A DNA stretch of 64,000 nucleotides from Bacillota bacterium. Lineage in GTDB: Bacteria; Bacillota; Clostridia; Lachnospirales; Lachnospiraceae. The notes beneath the pieces were generated by a model. That model searched no databases. It was not told where the DNA came from and saw only the letters and a program-made list of their open reading frames with translations. This document shows positions 17,054-25,088 of this stretch, one piece after another (within the stretch, counting starts at the first letter, position 1; each line of letters opens with the position of its first letter). The position numbers and the translations under genes were made by a program. Location of the stretch: the NCBI GenBank assembly GCA_023409535.1, contig JAEYGZ010000027.1:613653-677652 (forward strand), read 5' to 3'.

Positions 17054-18101
17054 TACAGAGTATGAATTTGTACCGGAAGATTTTGAACTGGTTGGTGCGG
17101 ATAAAGTATCACGCGTAGATGAAACCTTCCCCAGCAAGCCGATCTGGCGGGATATCCTGTCACGTTTCGCTCAGAATAAGGGCGCGGTTGTTGGAATTAT
17201 CTTTATTATTATCGTTATCTTTATGGCGGTCATCGGGCCTCATCTGACCGGTCACACCTATGATTCTCAGGTCATACAGCATCAGAATCTGGCGCCGAGA
17301 GCTCCGGGGCTTGAGAAGCTCGGAATCTTTGACGGCTCCGAGAGAATGCATACTTCAACAGGCTCTGTGGTTCAGAATAAATATATCTCAAAGGATCCGT
17401 CTGTGAAGACAGGCCTGGAGGATATCTATTACTGGTTTGGTACGGACGTGCTTGGCCGCGATATCTTTACCAGAACCTGGACAGGAACAAGAATATCCCT
17501 GTACATTGCGCTGGTTGCGGTTATTGTGGATATGTGCTTCGGTATGATATATGGCCTGGTATCCGGGTATTTTGGCGGCAGAGTTGATATGGTGCTGCAG
17601 AGAATCTCAGAGATACTCAACGGTATTCCGACATTGGTTATTGTTACATTGCTTATTCTGGTGTTTAAGCCGGGACTTGTTACCATAACGCTTGCACTGG
17701 CGATTACCGGCTGGATCGGCATGAGCAGAATTGCAAGAGCGCAGGTGCTGAAGCTGAAGGAACAGGAATTCATTCTTGCCTCCAAGACCTTAGGTGCACG
17801 AAACCTGTTCATTATCTTTAAGGAGATCCTTCCGAATATCTTCGGTCAGCTGATTATTATGTCCATGTTCTCTATTCCGAATGCTATCTTTACGGAAGCG
17901 TTTCTGGCATTTATCGGTCTGGGTGTGCCGGCACCGCTGGCTTCCCTTGGTTCCTTAATCAGTGATGCGTTTAAATCCTTTACCACCCACCCGTATATGA
18001 TTGTATTCCCGGTAATTGTACTGGCAATCATCATGTTAAGCTTCAATATGATGGCGGACGGCCTGAGGGATGCATTTGACCCCAAGATGAAGGAAATGTA
18101 G
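17046..18101 (+). CDS. oppC: Oligopeptide ABC transporter permease OppC
   Basis: A 351-residue permease, partner of OppB. The N-terminal cytoplasmic tail (~1-40) and first transmembrane segment (VVGIIFIIIVIFMAVIGPHL) are followed by a long extracytoplasmic loop with YYWFGTDVLGRDIFTRTW, the OppC signature, and the ATPase-docking loop near LKLKEQEFILASKTLGARN. ATG 17046 with AAGGGGG was chosen over an upstream TTG at 17028. It overlaps oppB. Confidence 0.94.
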   Translation: MNNTEYEFVPEDFELVGADKVSRVDETFPSKPIWRDILSRFAQNKGAVVGIIFIIIVIFMAVIGPHLTGHTYDSQVIQHQNLAPRAPGLEKLGIFDGSERMHTSTGSVVQNKYISKDPSVKTGLEDIYYWFGTDVLGRDIFTRTWTGTRISLYIALVAVIVDMCFGMIYGLVSGYFGGRVDMVLQRISEILNGIPTLVIVTLLILVFKPGLVTITLALAITGWIGMSRIARAQVLKLKEQEFILASKTLGARNLFIIFKEILPNIFGQLIIMSMFSIPNAIFTEAFLAFIGLGVPAPLASLGSLISDAFKSFTTHPYMIVFPVIVLAIIMLSFNMMADGLRDAFDPKMKEM

Positions 18102-18111
18102 GAGGTGGCGT

Positions 18112-19263
18112 ATGGAAAGAAAGAAAATATTATCTATTAAGGATTTATCCATATCCTTTACCACCTCGGCAGGTGTGGTCAATGTTATCCGCGGCATGAA
18201 TATGTCCCTGTATCAGGGGGAGACGCTGGCAATCGTAGGAGAGAGCGGCAGCGGTAAATCCGTTACCGTAAAGGCAATTATGGGTATCCTAAGCAATAAT
18301 GGTAAAATTAACAGCGGAAGTATACAATTTACCTACAACAGAGAGAAGGAAGAAGTTACTACGGACCTGCTGACATTGAACAAAAAAGAGATGCGCAGGC
18401 GCATCAACGGCAAACGGATTGCCATGGTGTTCCAGGATCCTATGACCTCTTTGAATCCGACGATGACGATAGGTGCCCAGATTATAGAGGGTATGATTTA
18501 TCATTATAATACACCTAAGAAGGAAGCGCATCAGAAGGCGATCAAGCTTCTGGAACTGGTTGGAATTACCGACCCCGAGAAGCGTATGAAAAATTATCCT
18601 CATCAGCTGTCCGGCGGTATGAGACAGAGAGTAGTAATTGCGATCGCCCTGGCATGCGATCCGGAATTGCTGATCTGCGATGAACCCACGACGGCGCTGG
18701 ACGTAACCATTCAGGCAAAGATACTGGAGCTGATCAAGGACATACAGAAGAAGACAGGAATATCCGTTATCTATATTACCCATGACTTAGGTGTCGTTGC
18801 CAAGGTTGCGGACTATGTGGAGGTTATGTATGCGGGAAAGGTAATAGAGAAGGGTACCACCGATGAGATCTTTTATGATCCGAGACATCCCTACACCTGG
18901 GGGTTATTATCGGCAATGCCTGACTTAAACAGCTCAGATGATAAGCTGTATACGATTCCGGGCAGTCCTCCGAATCTGCTGCATCGTGTGGATGGAGATT
19001 CCTTTGCACCCCGGAATATTTACGCTCTGAATATAGACTTTAAAAAGGAACCGCCGATGTTCCGTATCACGGATACCCATTATGCGGCAACCTGGCTATT
19101 GCATGAGAATGCTCCCAAGGTTGAGATGCCGGTGGAACTGAAGAAGAGAATTGAATATATGCTGAAGGAAGATGGAGATACCCCCTCCAATGATAACGAT
19201 GATAATAATATAATTAATAAAGGAGGTAACACCTCCTATAATACAGGAGGTGGGGAAGAATGA
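18112..19263 (+). CDS. oppD: Oligopeptide ABC transporter ATPase OppD
   Basis: A 383-residue ATPase powering peptide import. Walker A GESGSGKS, signature LSGGMRQR, Walker B LLICDEPTTALD and the C-terminal oligopeptide-specific region (HPYTWGLLSAMPDL with GSPPNLLHR) are all present. The tail beyond ~350 is an unusual Asp/Asn/Gly-rich stretch; its DNA contains GGAGG runs that also serve as the ribosome site of oppF. The stop overlaps the oppF start as ATGA. Confidence 0.94.
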   Translation: MERKKILSIKDLSISFTTSAGVVNVIRGMNMSLYQGETLAIVGESGSGKSVTVKAIMGILSNNGKINSGSIQFTYNREKEEVTTDLLTLNKKEMRRRINGKRIAMVFQDPMTSLNPTMTIGAQIIEGMIYHYNTPKKEAHQKAIKLLELVGITDPEKRMKNYPHQLSGGMRQRVVIAIALACDPELLICDEPTTALDVTIQAKILELIKDIQKKTGISVIYITHDLGVVAKVADYVEVMYAGKVIEKGTTDEIFYDPRHPYTWGLLSAMPDLNSSDDKLYTIPGSPPNLLHRVDGDSFAPRNIYALNIDFKKEPPMFRITDTHYAATWLLHENAPKVEMPVELKKRIEYMLKEDGDTPSNDNDDNNIINKGGNTSYNTGGGEE

Positions 19264-20189
19264 CAGAGAACAGAAAGCCTCTTTTGGTAGTTAATAATTT
19301 AAAGCAGCATTTCAGAATTAACCGCAAGTTTACCGTGAAGGCAGTGGACGGCGTTACCTTTGAGATTTATCCCGGTGAGACCTATGGGCTTGTAGGGGAA
19401 TCCGGAAGCGGTAAGTCCACGATCGGCCGGTCCATTATCCGGTTATATGAGCCCACAGGAGGAGAGGTTGTCTTCAATGGGAAGAATATCTCCGGTAAAC
19501 TGACTGCAAGAGATACCAAGCATCTGAGGACAAAGATGCAGATGATCTTCCAGGATCCGATGGCATGCCTTAATCCCAGAAAGAAGGTTATGGATATCAT
19601 CGCGCAGGGTCTTGATATCCATCATTTGTATCAGAATCAGGAGGAGCGCAGACAGAAGGTATATCAGATTCTGGATATGGTGGGCCTCGCCGGGGAGCAT
19701 GCGGACCGGTATCCTCACCAATTCTCCGGCGGACAGAGACAGCGTATCGGAATCGCCAGAGCTTTGATTATGAATCCGGATTTGATTATTGCGGATGAGG
19801 CAATCAGCGCCCTTGACGTATCTATTCAGGCACAGGTGGTTAACCTGATGAAGGATATTCAGACGAAGACAAATACCGCGTATCTGTTTATAGCACATGA
19901 CCTTTCCATGGTAAAGTATATTTCAGACCGTATCGGTGTGCTTCACCTGGGACATCTGGTTGAAACCGGAACCAAGGATGAGATATTTAACAATCCTATT
20001 CATCCTTACACCAAATCCCTGCTTTCGGCAATTCCGCAGCCCAATCCGAATGCAGAGAAGAAGCGTACCGCCGTCAGCTATGATTATAGGACCAGCGGCA
20101 TCGACTATCATAAAGGCTCCCAACAGCATGTGGACGGTCAGCACTATGTACTGGCTACTCCAGAGGAGCTGGCAGCCTGGACGAAGTAA
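19260..20189 (+). CDS. oppF: Oligopeptide ABC transporter ATPase OppF
   Basis: A 309-residue second ATPase. Walker A GESGSGKSTIGR, signature FSGGQRQRIGIARAL, Walker B LIIADEAISALD (Ala where many homologues have Pro), and the C-terminal peptide-transporter motif HPYTKSLLSAIPQPNP. It overlaps oppD by 4 bases (ATGA). Last gene of the opp operon; a terminator follows. Confidence 0.94.
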   Translation: MTENRKPLLVVNNLKQHFRINRKFTVKAVDGVTFEIYPGETYGLVGESGSGKSTIGRSIIRLYEPTGGEVVFNGKNISGKLTARDTKHLRTKMQMIFQDPMACLNPRKKVMDIIAQGLDIHHLYQNQEERRQKVYQILDMVGLAGEHADRYPHQFSGGQRQRIGIARALIMNPDLIIADEAISALDVSIQAQVVNLMKDIQTKTNTAYLFIAHDLSMVKYISDRIGVLHLGHLVETGTKDEIFNNPIHPYTKSLLSAIPQPNPNAEKKRTAVSYDYRTSGIDYHKGSQQHVDGQHYVLATPEELAAWTK

Positions 20190-20223
20190 ACAGCAGTAAA
20201 AATATAACGAAGAGGCGTAATAA

Positions 20224-20263
20224 AAGGTATCCGTGAGACTGAGTTTACGGATACCTTATTTTT
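20224..20263 (+). terminator. Terminator after oppF
   Basis: Arms AAGGTATCCGT / ACGGATACCTT (20224-20234, 20247-20257) with 12-base loop, then ATTTTTT. Confidence 0.88.
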
Positions 20264-20316
20264 TATGGGTTGTAATCTTATGGTTTAATGTTGCGGAGGG
20301 AGAGAAATAAAAGCTA

Positions 20317-20832
20317 TTACCCTGTCAATTCTGTTGCATTTCTTCTCTTCGGGAAAAACTCCTTCAGTAAATTCACATAGTCAGGCAATTTTATTAAGTC
20401 GGGTTTCCAAAATTCAAAGGTAATACCGTTGCATTTTTCAATATAATTATGATCAAGGGTGTAAGACTTTCTGAATTTGCATATTCCGCCTTTGTCATTA
20501 TGACAATGATTGCACTTGCCATAGTCCCCGATAAATGGTTCTTTTATAAAAGCTTTTGCATTTTCAATATATTCACGGTGATGATCAATTTTGTTAAGAA
20601 ATAGCCGAAGCACGATACTGTTCTCCCTGATATAGATTCGGGCGGCAACCTGTTTGTTTTTTACACCGGTTTTTGCGTAGATAACCATGTATTTACCCCA
20701 GCAATAACCACTGCCGATATTATCGCCGTAATCATAACCGAGTTTTGTAATTTCCTCGTCGAAGGCTATAATAAATGCCTTATCTTCCTGAGACATTATA
20801 TTGAATCTGTCTTCTGCCAATCGGGTTTTCAA
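20317..20832 (-). CDS. Conserved hypothetical protein with Cys cluster
   Basis: A 171-residue soluble protein of unknown role. A central Cys/His group, GKCNHCHNDKGGICKF (about residues 104-120), could bind a metal; the rest looks like a small alpha/beta fold with a conserved-looking GYCWGKYMVIYAK segment. The start is TTG at 20832, supported by a GAGGAGAGGT site 7 bases upstream; a later ATG (20796) lacks one. It is the most downstream gene of the minus-strand accessory cluster. No specific function is assigned. Confidence 0.7.
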   Translation of the reverse strand: MKTRLAEDRFNIMSQEDKAFIIAFDEEITKLGYDYGDNIGSGYCWGKYMVIYAKTGVKNKQVAARIYIRENSIVLRLFLNKIDHHREYIENAKAFIKEPFIGDYGKCNHCHNDKGGICKFRKSYTLDHNYIEKCNGITFEFWKPDLIKLPDYVNLLKEFFPKRRNATELTG

Positions 20833-20885
20833 CTATTGCACCTCTCCTCGCGGATACCGCTTTGTTTTTGTATGGAGTAATAAAT

Positions 20886-21233
20886 TTAATTATGTATACT
20901 TCTAAAGTAAATATGATTACCGTCCGGATCACAGAAATGCATATTCTTAGCACCCCAGGGCTGCACTTTCGGAGGGTCGATAATAGGTACACCGAATTCT
21001 AATAACCGCTTGTATTCTTCATCAACATCCTCTACAGTAAAAGCCAGACTGATATTTTGGTTTTGATTGTTCTTTCGCAGACCATTATTATATACGGTCA
21101 GGGTAGTACCCTCCGTAAGGATAAACTGATGTACCTCATCAGTACATTCTGATGGGATTCTTAATATTTTTCTGTAGAAATCAGCAAGCTTCAATACATC
21201 ATTCGTTTCAATACAAACTTCTCCCAGCCTCAT
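20886..21233 (-). CDS. Glyoxalase/VOC-family protein
   Basis: A 115-residue protein with the vicinal-oxygen-chelate fold. It opens RLGEVCIETNDVLKLADFY and ends NMHFCDPDGNHIYF, the strand-rich motif typical of glyoxalase/bleomycin-resistance relatives, where the last His/Glu positions can bind metal. Two adjacent ATGs exist; the second (21233) has better spacing from AGGAGG. The substrate is unknown; many such proteins are minor detoxification or antibiotic-binding proteins. 54 bases upstream of the unknown gene, same strand. Confidence 0.82.
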   Translation of the reverse strand: MRLGEVCIETNDVLKLADFYRKILRIPSECTDEVHQFILTEGTTLTVYNNGLRKNNQNQNISLAFTVEDVDEEYKRLLEFGVPIIDPPKVQPWGAKNMHFCDPDGNHIYFRSIHN

Positions 21234-21251
21234 CATTTTCCTCCTAAGAGT

Positions 21252-21707
21252 TCATAGAATTTCTTTACTCATACAAATGGATTGCGGCATATTAGCATAT
21301 GGTCCATAGTTATCTATAACATGAAAGCCTATTTTTCTGTAAAGACTTAAAGCAGCAGTAAGAAAAGAACCTGTTTCAAGTATGAGAGTATGGTAACCTT
21401 GTTTTTGTGCTTCCTTCTCAAGTTCGGCTAATAGCTGCCAGGCAATTTTCATGCCTCGGTATTGGTGCTTGACAAATACACGTTTTACTTCTGCGACTCC
21501 GGCTTCAACTTCCTTGAACGACGCACAACCGACAGCTGTGTTATCATGATATGCCAAAAATGAATTATGTATATGATCCAGCGCATTGTAAGGAAGATAT
21601 TCCGCCCGGTTTTTTTCACCGCCGGCTAATTCATCTAAGCATTGATCCAGTTGCTGACATAAGAATATGAAGTCCTTATCCGTGCCGTTGGAATGCTTAA
21701 TTTCCAT
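21252..21707 (-). CDS. GNAT-family N-acetyltransferase
   Basis: A 151-residue acetyltransferase. The acetyl-CoA site is seen as VEAGVAEVKRVFVKHQYRGM-K (residues ~77-98), followed by the helix IAWQLLAELEKEAQKQGY and the C-terminal SLYRKIGFHVI. ATG 21707 with GGAGGA just upstream is better than an in-frame start 21 bases earlier. Substrate unknown. Part of the minus-strand cluster, 18 bases from the VOC gene. Confidence 0.86.
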   Translation of the reverse strand: MEIKHSNGTDKDFIFLCQQLDQCLDELAGGEKNRAEYLPYNALDHIHNSFLAYHDNTAVGCASFKEVEAGVAEVKRVFVKHQYRGMKIAWQLLAELEKEAQKQGYHTLILETGSFLTAALSLYRKIGFHVIDNYGPYANMPQSICMSKEIL

Positions 21708-21760
21708 TCTGATCCTCCATTCTCGCATTAGTATATAAAATTCTATTATATGATAACGCT

Positions 21761-22489
21761 TCAGATTAACTTTAGATATTCAGGTATTGCAAAGCCGTCA
21801 AAATATTTTTCTAAGATATAAAAATCCAGCTCAACTCCGTCATTCCCTACAAAAATTTCATTAAAACGGAATTCCCCGATGCTTTCAGCCATAGCCAATC
21901 CCCCATTGATAAAGCAGTGAAAGGGTGAATATGATTGAATTGCTCTAAAAATATTTGCAACAGATTTATGCAGGTCAATATGTACACGCGGGCGCCAGTC
22001 GACTATTTTGTTATCCATCTGATACATGCGTCTTGGTACGGCACCAACAAATAGTTTAACATTATTCGAAAATATCATCTCAGGTCTTTTCGATGCTGCA
22101 GGAATTGCTATTCGTACTCCATAGTTTTTGAAGCAGCTTGGAATATAATGATCTTCTCCGCCTGCACTTACCGGCTCCGCTTCTTCCAGATCTAAATCAA
22201 TTACTTTGACATTATAGCTGCTGATAATCTCATGAAGACCTGCCTGCTCCAGGTTCTTCCTCAGATATCCGTTTGCACTTTCGGCAACCGCACAAGTACC
22301 GCCATTTAAATAAATATATTGTATTACGTCAGAAAGTATGGCAGAGTCGGTTCTTGGGTGTTCCGCCCCGGCAGGGCGGGCTAAATTAATCTTAATCAAT
22401 ACGGAGTTATCTTTATGGATTCGTTCTCTAAGTCCGATTTTATCTAAGGACAAATAAAATCCATCTTTACTGTTACTTGTAAGTATCAT
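21761..22489 (-). CDS. DUF362-domain protein
   Basis: A 242-residue protein with the DUF362 layout: VLIKINLARPAGAEHPRTDS near residue 30, a GGTCAVAESANGY segment, then VKLFVGAVPRRMY. Many family members carry a C-terminal ferredoxin domain; none is seen here. Biochemical function of the family is not established. Ribosome site GGAGGT 3 bases before the ATG. A further GNAT gene lies 128 bases upstream. Confidence 0.7.
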   Translation of the reverse strand: MILTSNSKDGFYLSLDKIGLRERIHKDNSVLIKINLARPAGAEHPRTDSAILSDVIQYIYLNGGTCAVAESANGYLRKNLEQAGLHEIISSYNVKVIDLDLEEAEPVSAGGEDHYIPSCFKNYGVRIAIPAASKRPEMIFSNNVKLFVGAVPRRMYQMDNKIVDWRPRVHIDLHKSVANIFRAIQSYSPFHCFINGGLAMAESIGEFRFNEIFVGNDGVELDFYILEKYFDGFAIPEYLKLI

Positions 22490-22617
22490 ATAACCTCCAT
22501 AAAAATGCTTATGCGAAAGTATTATTTATGCGTAATAAACTGTTATGATATTATTATGCTAATTGAAGTGAATAGCTGGCTCCGGCTGCGGAGGAACCTT
22601 TCAGGATGTAACATCTC

Positions 22618-23388
22618 CTAAATCAATGAATATACATCGAACGCTCCGTCAAAATGGTATCCGAGCTTTTCTGCCAGGGCAACAGAGGCCATATTAGCTG
22701 CTTCCCATTCGGGATATATGTTATGATCCAGGCAATCAAGGATAAGACTTGCCGCGCAGGCTGTTGCAAGCCTTTGCCTTCGGTATTCCTCCAAGGTCCC
22801 TATAGTAACAGCGATACCGCCTTCATAAGAGGAATAAGAGGATGCAATACAAACCAGCACCCCATTCTTATAGATAACATACCCGAGCCCATTTGCGTCA
22901 AAATCTTCATAGGAATCATAATAGCAGCAGCCATCCGCAGCCCAATCGATTGCCATTACCTCATGATAAACCGGCTCATTAATTTTTCTGATTTCATAGG
23001 CCGGATCGATGCAATTTATGTACTGCAGCAATCTTTTGCGGTCAAATACATCAGGTTCGTGTTTGAGCGCATATCTTTTATAACAGTATACTTTGCCATT
23101 GAGGTATTGATTGAGGAATAAAACCCATTCCGGACCGGCAGCAATGATAACTTTATTATGTGCATCTTCCAGTAATACGGTTACAATATCCTCAGGAGTT
23201 TTCACCTTCCCAAACAAATAGCAGAAATCTGCAACCAGAATGACTGCCGTTTCAGGGTTTTCAGTATAGTCCACCCAGATTTTACAGTGCCGCCTGCGGT
23301 TAAAAAACCAGGATAGCATGGCATCCATTCGATTGGAGGGATAAAGGTCTTTAAGCTTATCTGTATCTGAACAATCTAATATAATCAT
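22618..23388 (-). CDS. GNAT acetyltransferase-like protein, long form
   Basis: A 256-residue protein with an uncharacterised N-terminal half (~1-135) and a C-terminal GNAT-like half carrying GGIAVTIGTLEEYRRQRLAT (acetyl-CoA loop) and the final AEKLGYHFDGAFDVYSL. This layout matches the GNAT_acetyltran type found in Firmicutes. ATG 23388 is preceded by GGAGGT; an upstream in-frame start at 23439 would overlap the next gene and lacks a site. Substrate unknown. Confidence 0.76.
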   Translation of the reverse strand: MIILDCSDTDKLKDLYPSNRMDAMLSWFFNRRRHCKIWVDYTENPETAVILVADFCYLFGKVKTPEDIVTVLLEDAHNKVIIAAGPEWVLFLNQYLNGKVYCYKRYALKHEPDVFDRKRLLQYINCIDPAYEIRKINEPVYHEVMAIDWAADGCCYYDSYEDFDANGLGYVIYKNGVLVCIASSYSSYEGGIAVTIGTLEEYRRQRLATACAASLILDCLDHNIYPEWEAANMASVALAEKLGYHFDGAFDVYSLI

Positions 23389-23413
23389 TATAACCTCCGA
23401 ACTATAAAAATAC

Positions 23414-23806
23414 CTATTCAATGATTTTCTTCTTACCAAAATACTGAGTTAAGATCAAAATAAGAGCGGGACAAGCCAAAATACCATCTATGATTCCGGC
23501 AGGCAGCATAAATATCATCAGAGCCATGGTTATAATACAGTTAATCACAGACAATGCCAGACCCCACATTCTGTTCTTTAATAAACCGAAGGCTCCAATG
23601 AGGCGTACAATTCCGTATATACCGCCCATAATCATCATAAGGCTGAGATTCTCCTGCAAATAGGGGACAATGAAGGAAAAGTGCTGCTTCACTTTATACT
23701 GGTCGGAGCCTGAGATCAAAATAGGAAGAAAAGCCAGGCATCCGAACAGCTCCAGAAAACCACCATGAATTATCATAAGTATTGCTGCTATTTTATAGTT
23801 TTTCAT
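23414..23806 (-). CDS. Small integral membrane protein
   Basis: A 130-residue protein with about four hydrophobic segments (residues ~6-30, 53-75, 80-97, 98-122), short loops and a basic C-terminus (FGKKKIIE). No catalytic motif is visible. It is the first gene of the minus-strand cluster. Ribosome site AGGAG lies 5-9 bases upstream. Function unknown. Confidence 0.68.
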   Translation of the reverse strand: MKNYKIAAILMIIHGGFLELFGCLAFLPILISGSDQYKVKQHFSFIVPYLQENLSLMMIMGGIYGIVRLIGAFGLLKNRMWGLALSVINCIITMALMIFMLPAGIIDGILACPALILILTQYFGKKKIIE

Positions 23807-23992
23807 GTTAACACTCCTTCGTAGGCAGGTATTCTCCGATACGAAAATAAGAATTGTTATTTTGCGTCGTAAATGTCAAAAGATGTATGGTGATATTATA
23901 TAATATATAATTTTTAATTACCACTAATATTTGCCTTTATTTCCTGGCGGATTGAATAGTCAGGCTGCGCGCGCAGTTCTGCTTCAAATCGA

Positions 23993-24021
23993 TTGATAAT
24001 TATTTCCCAAAATGCTATACT
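23993..24021 (+). promoter_or_regulatory. Promoter for the S66 peptidase gene
   Basis: TTGATA (23993-23998), 17-base spacer, TATACT (24016-24021), 31 bases before the start codon. Confidence 0.68.
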
Positions 24022-24052
24022 ATGGAACAGAAGACAACTTGGAGGTAGACGG

Positions 24053-25081
24053 ATGATATATCCGAAGGACATGCAAAAGGGTGATTGTATCGGGGTTACG
24101 GCAACCTCGGACGGTTTTGCGGAGGAGGCGGATATAAGACGCCTGGGCAGCGCGATCGATCATTTTGACAAGTTGGGTTATCCTGTAATCCTTACAGACA
24201 ATGTGACGAAAAGCCATAAGGGCAGAAGCAGTGACGGACCAACCAGAGCGAAAGAATTGGCGCAGCTCCTGGAAGCTCCCCAAGTGGGAATGATATTTGC
24301 TGCCAGCGGCGGAGACTATCTGATGGAAATGCTTTCTCACCTTGACTTAACGAAGATAAAGGAATATCCGAAATGGCTTCAGGGCTTTTCGGATAATACC
24401 GGCTTGTTATATACGATAACCACGCATTGTGATATCGCAACCTTATACGGCAATAATTTCAGTGCGTTCGGTATGGAGCACTGGCATAGCTCATTATATG
24501 ATAATCTGAAGCTTCTGGAAGGTGTTCCGCTTACACAGAACAGCTTTGATTTCTTTCAGAACGGTTATTATACAAGAATTACAGGTCTTGAGGACTTCCT
24601 TCCGGAGAAGGAAGTCCATTGGAAGAATCTTTATCCTGCCGGAGCAGATACGGATAAGGAATTGACCTTTCAAGGGAGAGCGCTTGGAGGTACCCTTGAT
24701 GTTTTTTTAAATCTTATCGGGACAAGGTTTGATAAAACGAAAGAATTCATTCAAAGATACCATGAGGATAAGATCTTATGGTTCCTGGAAAGCTACGATT
24801 TAAACAGTGAGGCTTTGGCCCGGGGATTATGGCAGTTAAGGGAAGCCGGATGGTTTGAACATGCGGCCGGAATTATTTTCGGAAGGCCTGTATTCTATGA
24901 AGCCCACTATGATATATCCTATGAGGAAGCGGTATTATCAATCCTTGGAGGGATGAATTTACCGATTATTCTGGATGCGGATATCGGACATAAGCCGCCA
25001 CAATTTACAATGATCAATGGAGCAATTGCCTGCGTAAGAAGCTTCGGCGGAAAAGGCAGTATCACTTTTGAAAGAAGGTAA
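24053..25081 (+). CDS. S66-family LD-carboxypeptidase-like protein
   Basis: A 342-residue serine peptidase of family S66, whose members trim the terminal D-Ala from tetrapeptides in wall recycling (LdcA) or give resistance to microcin C-type peptides (MccF). The Rossmann-like N-terminal half has VGMIFAASGGDYLMEML, and the catalytic serine is in LQGFSDNTGLLY. The His/Glu pair would lie in the C-terminal half near IILDADIGHKPPQF. ATG 24053 has GGAGGT upstream. A wall-polymer synthase gene follows 7 bases later, which favours an envelope role. Confidence 0.88.
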   Translation: MIYPKDMQKGDCIGVTATSDGFAEEADIRRLGSAIDHFDKLGYPVILTDNVTKSHKGRSSDGPTRAKELAQLLEAPQVGMIFAASGGDYLMEMLSHLDLTKIKEYPKWLQGFSDNTGLLYTITTHCDIATLYGNNFSAFGMEHWHSSLYDNLKLLEGVPLTQNSFDFFQNGYYTRITGLEDFLPEKEVHWKNLYPAGADTDKELTFQGRALGGTLDVFLNLIGTRFDKTKEFIQRYHEDKILWFLESYDLNSEALARGLWQLREAGWFEHAAGIIFGRPVFYEAHYDISYEEAVLSILGGMNLPIILDADIGHKPPQFTMINGAIACVRSFGGKGSITFERR

Positions 25082-25088
25082 CTCGTTA

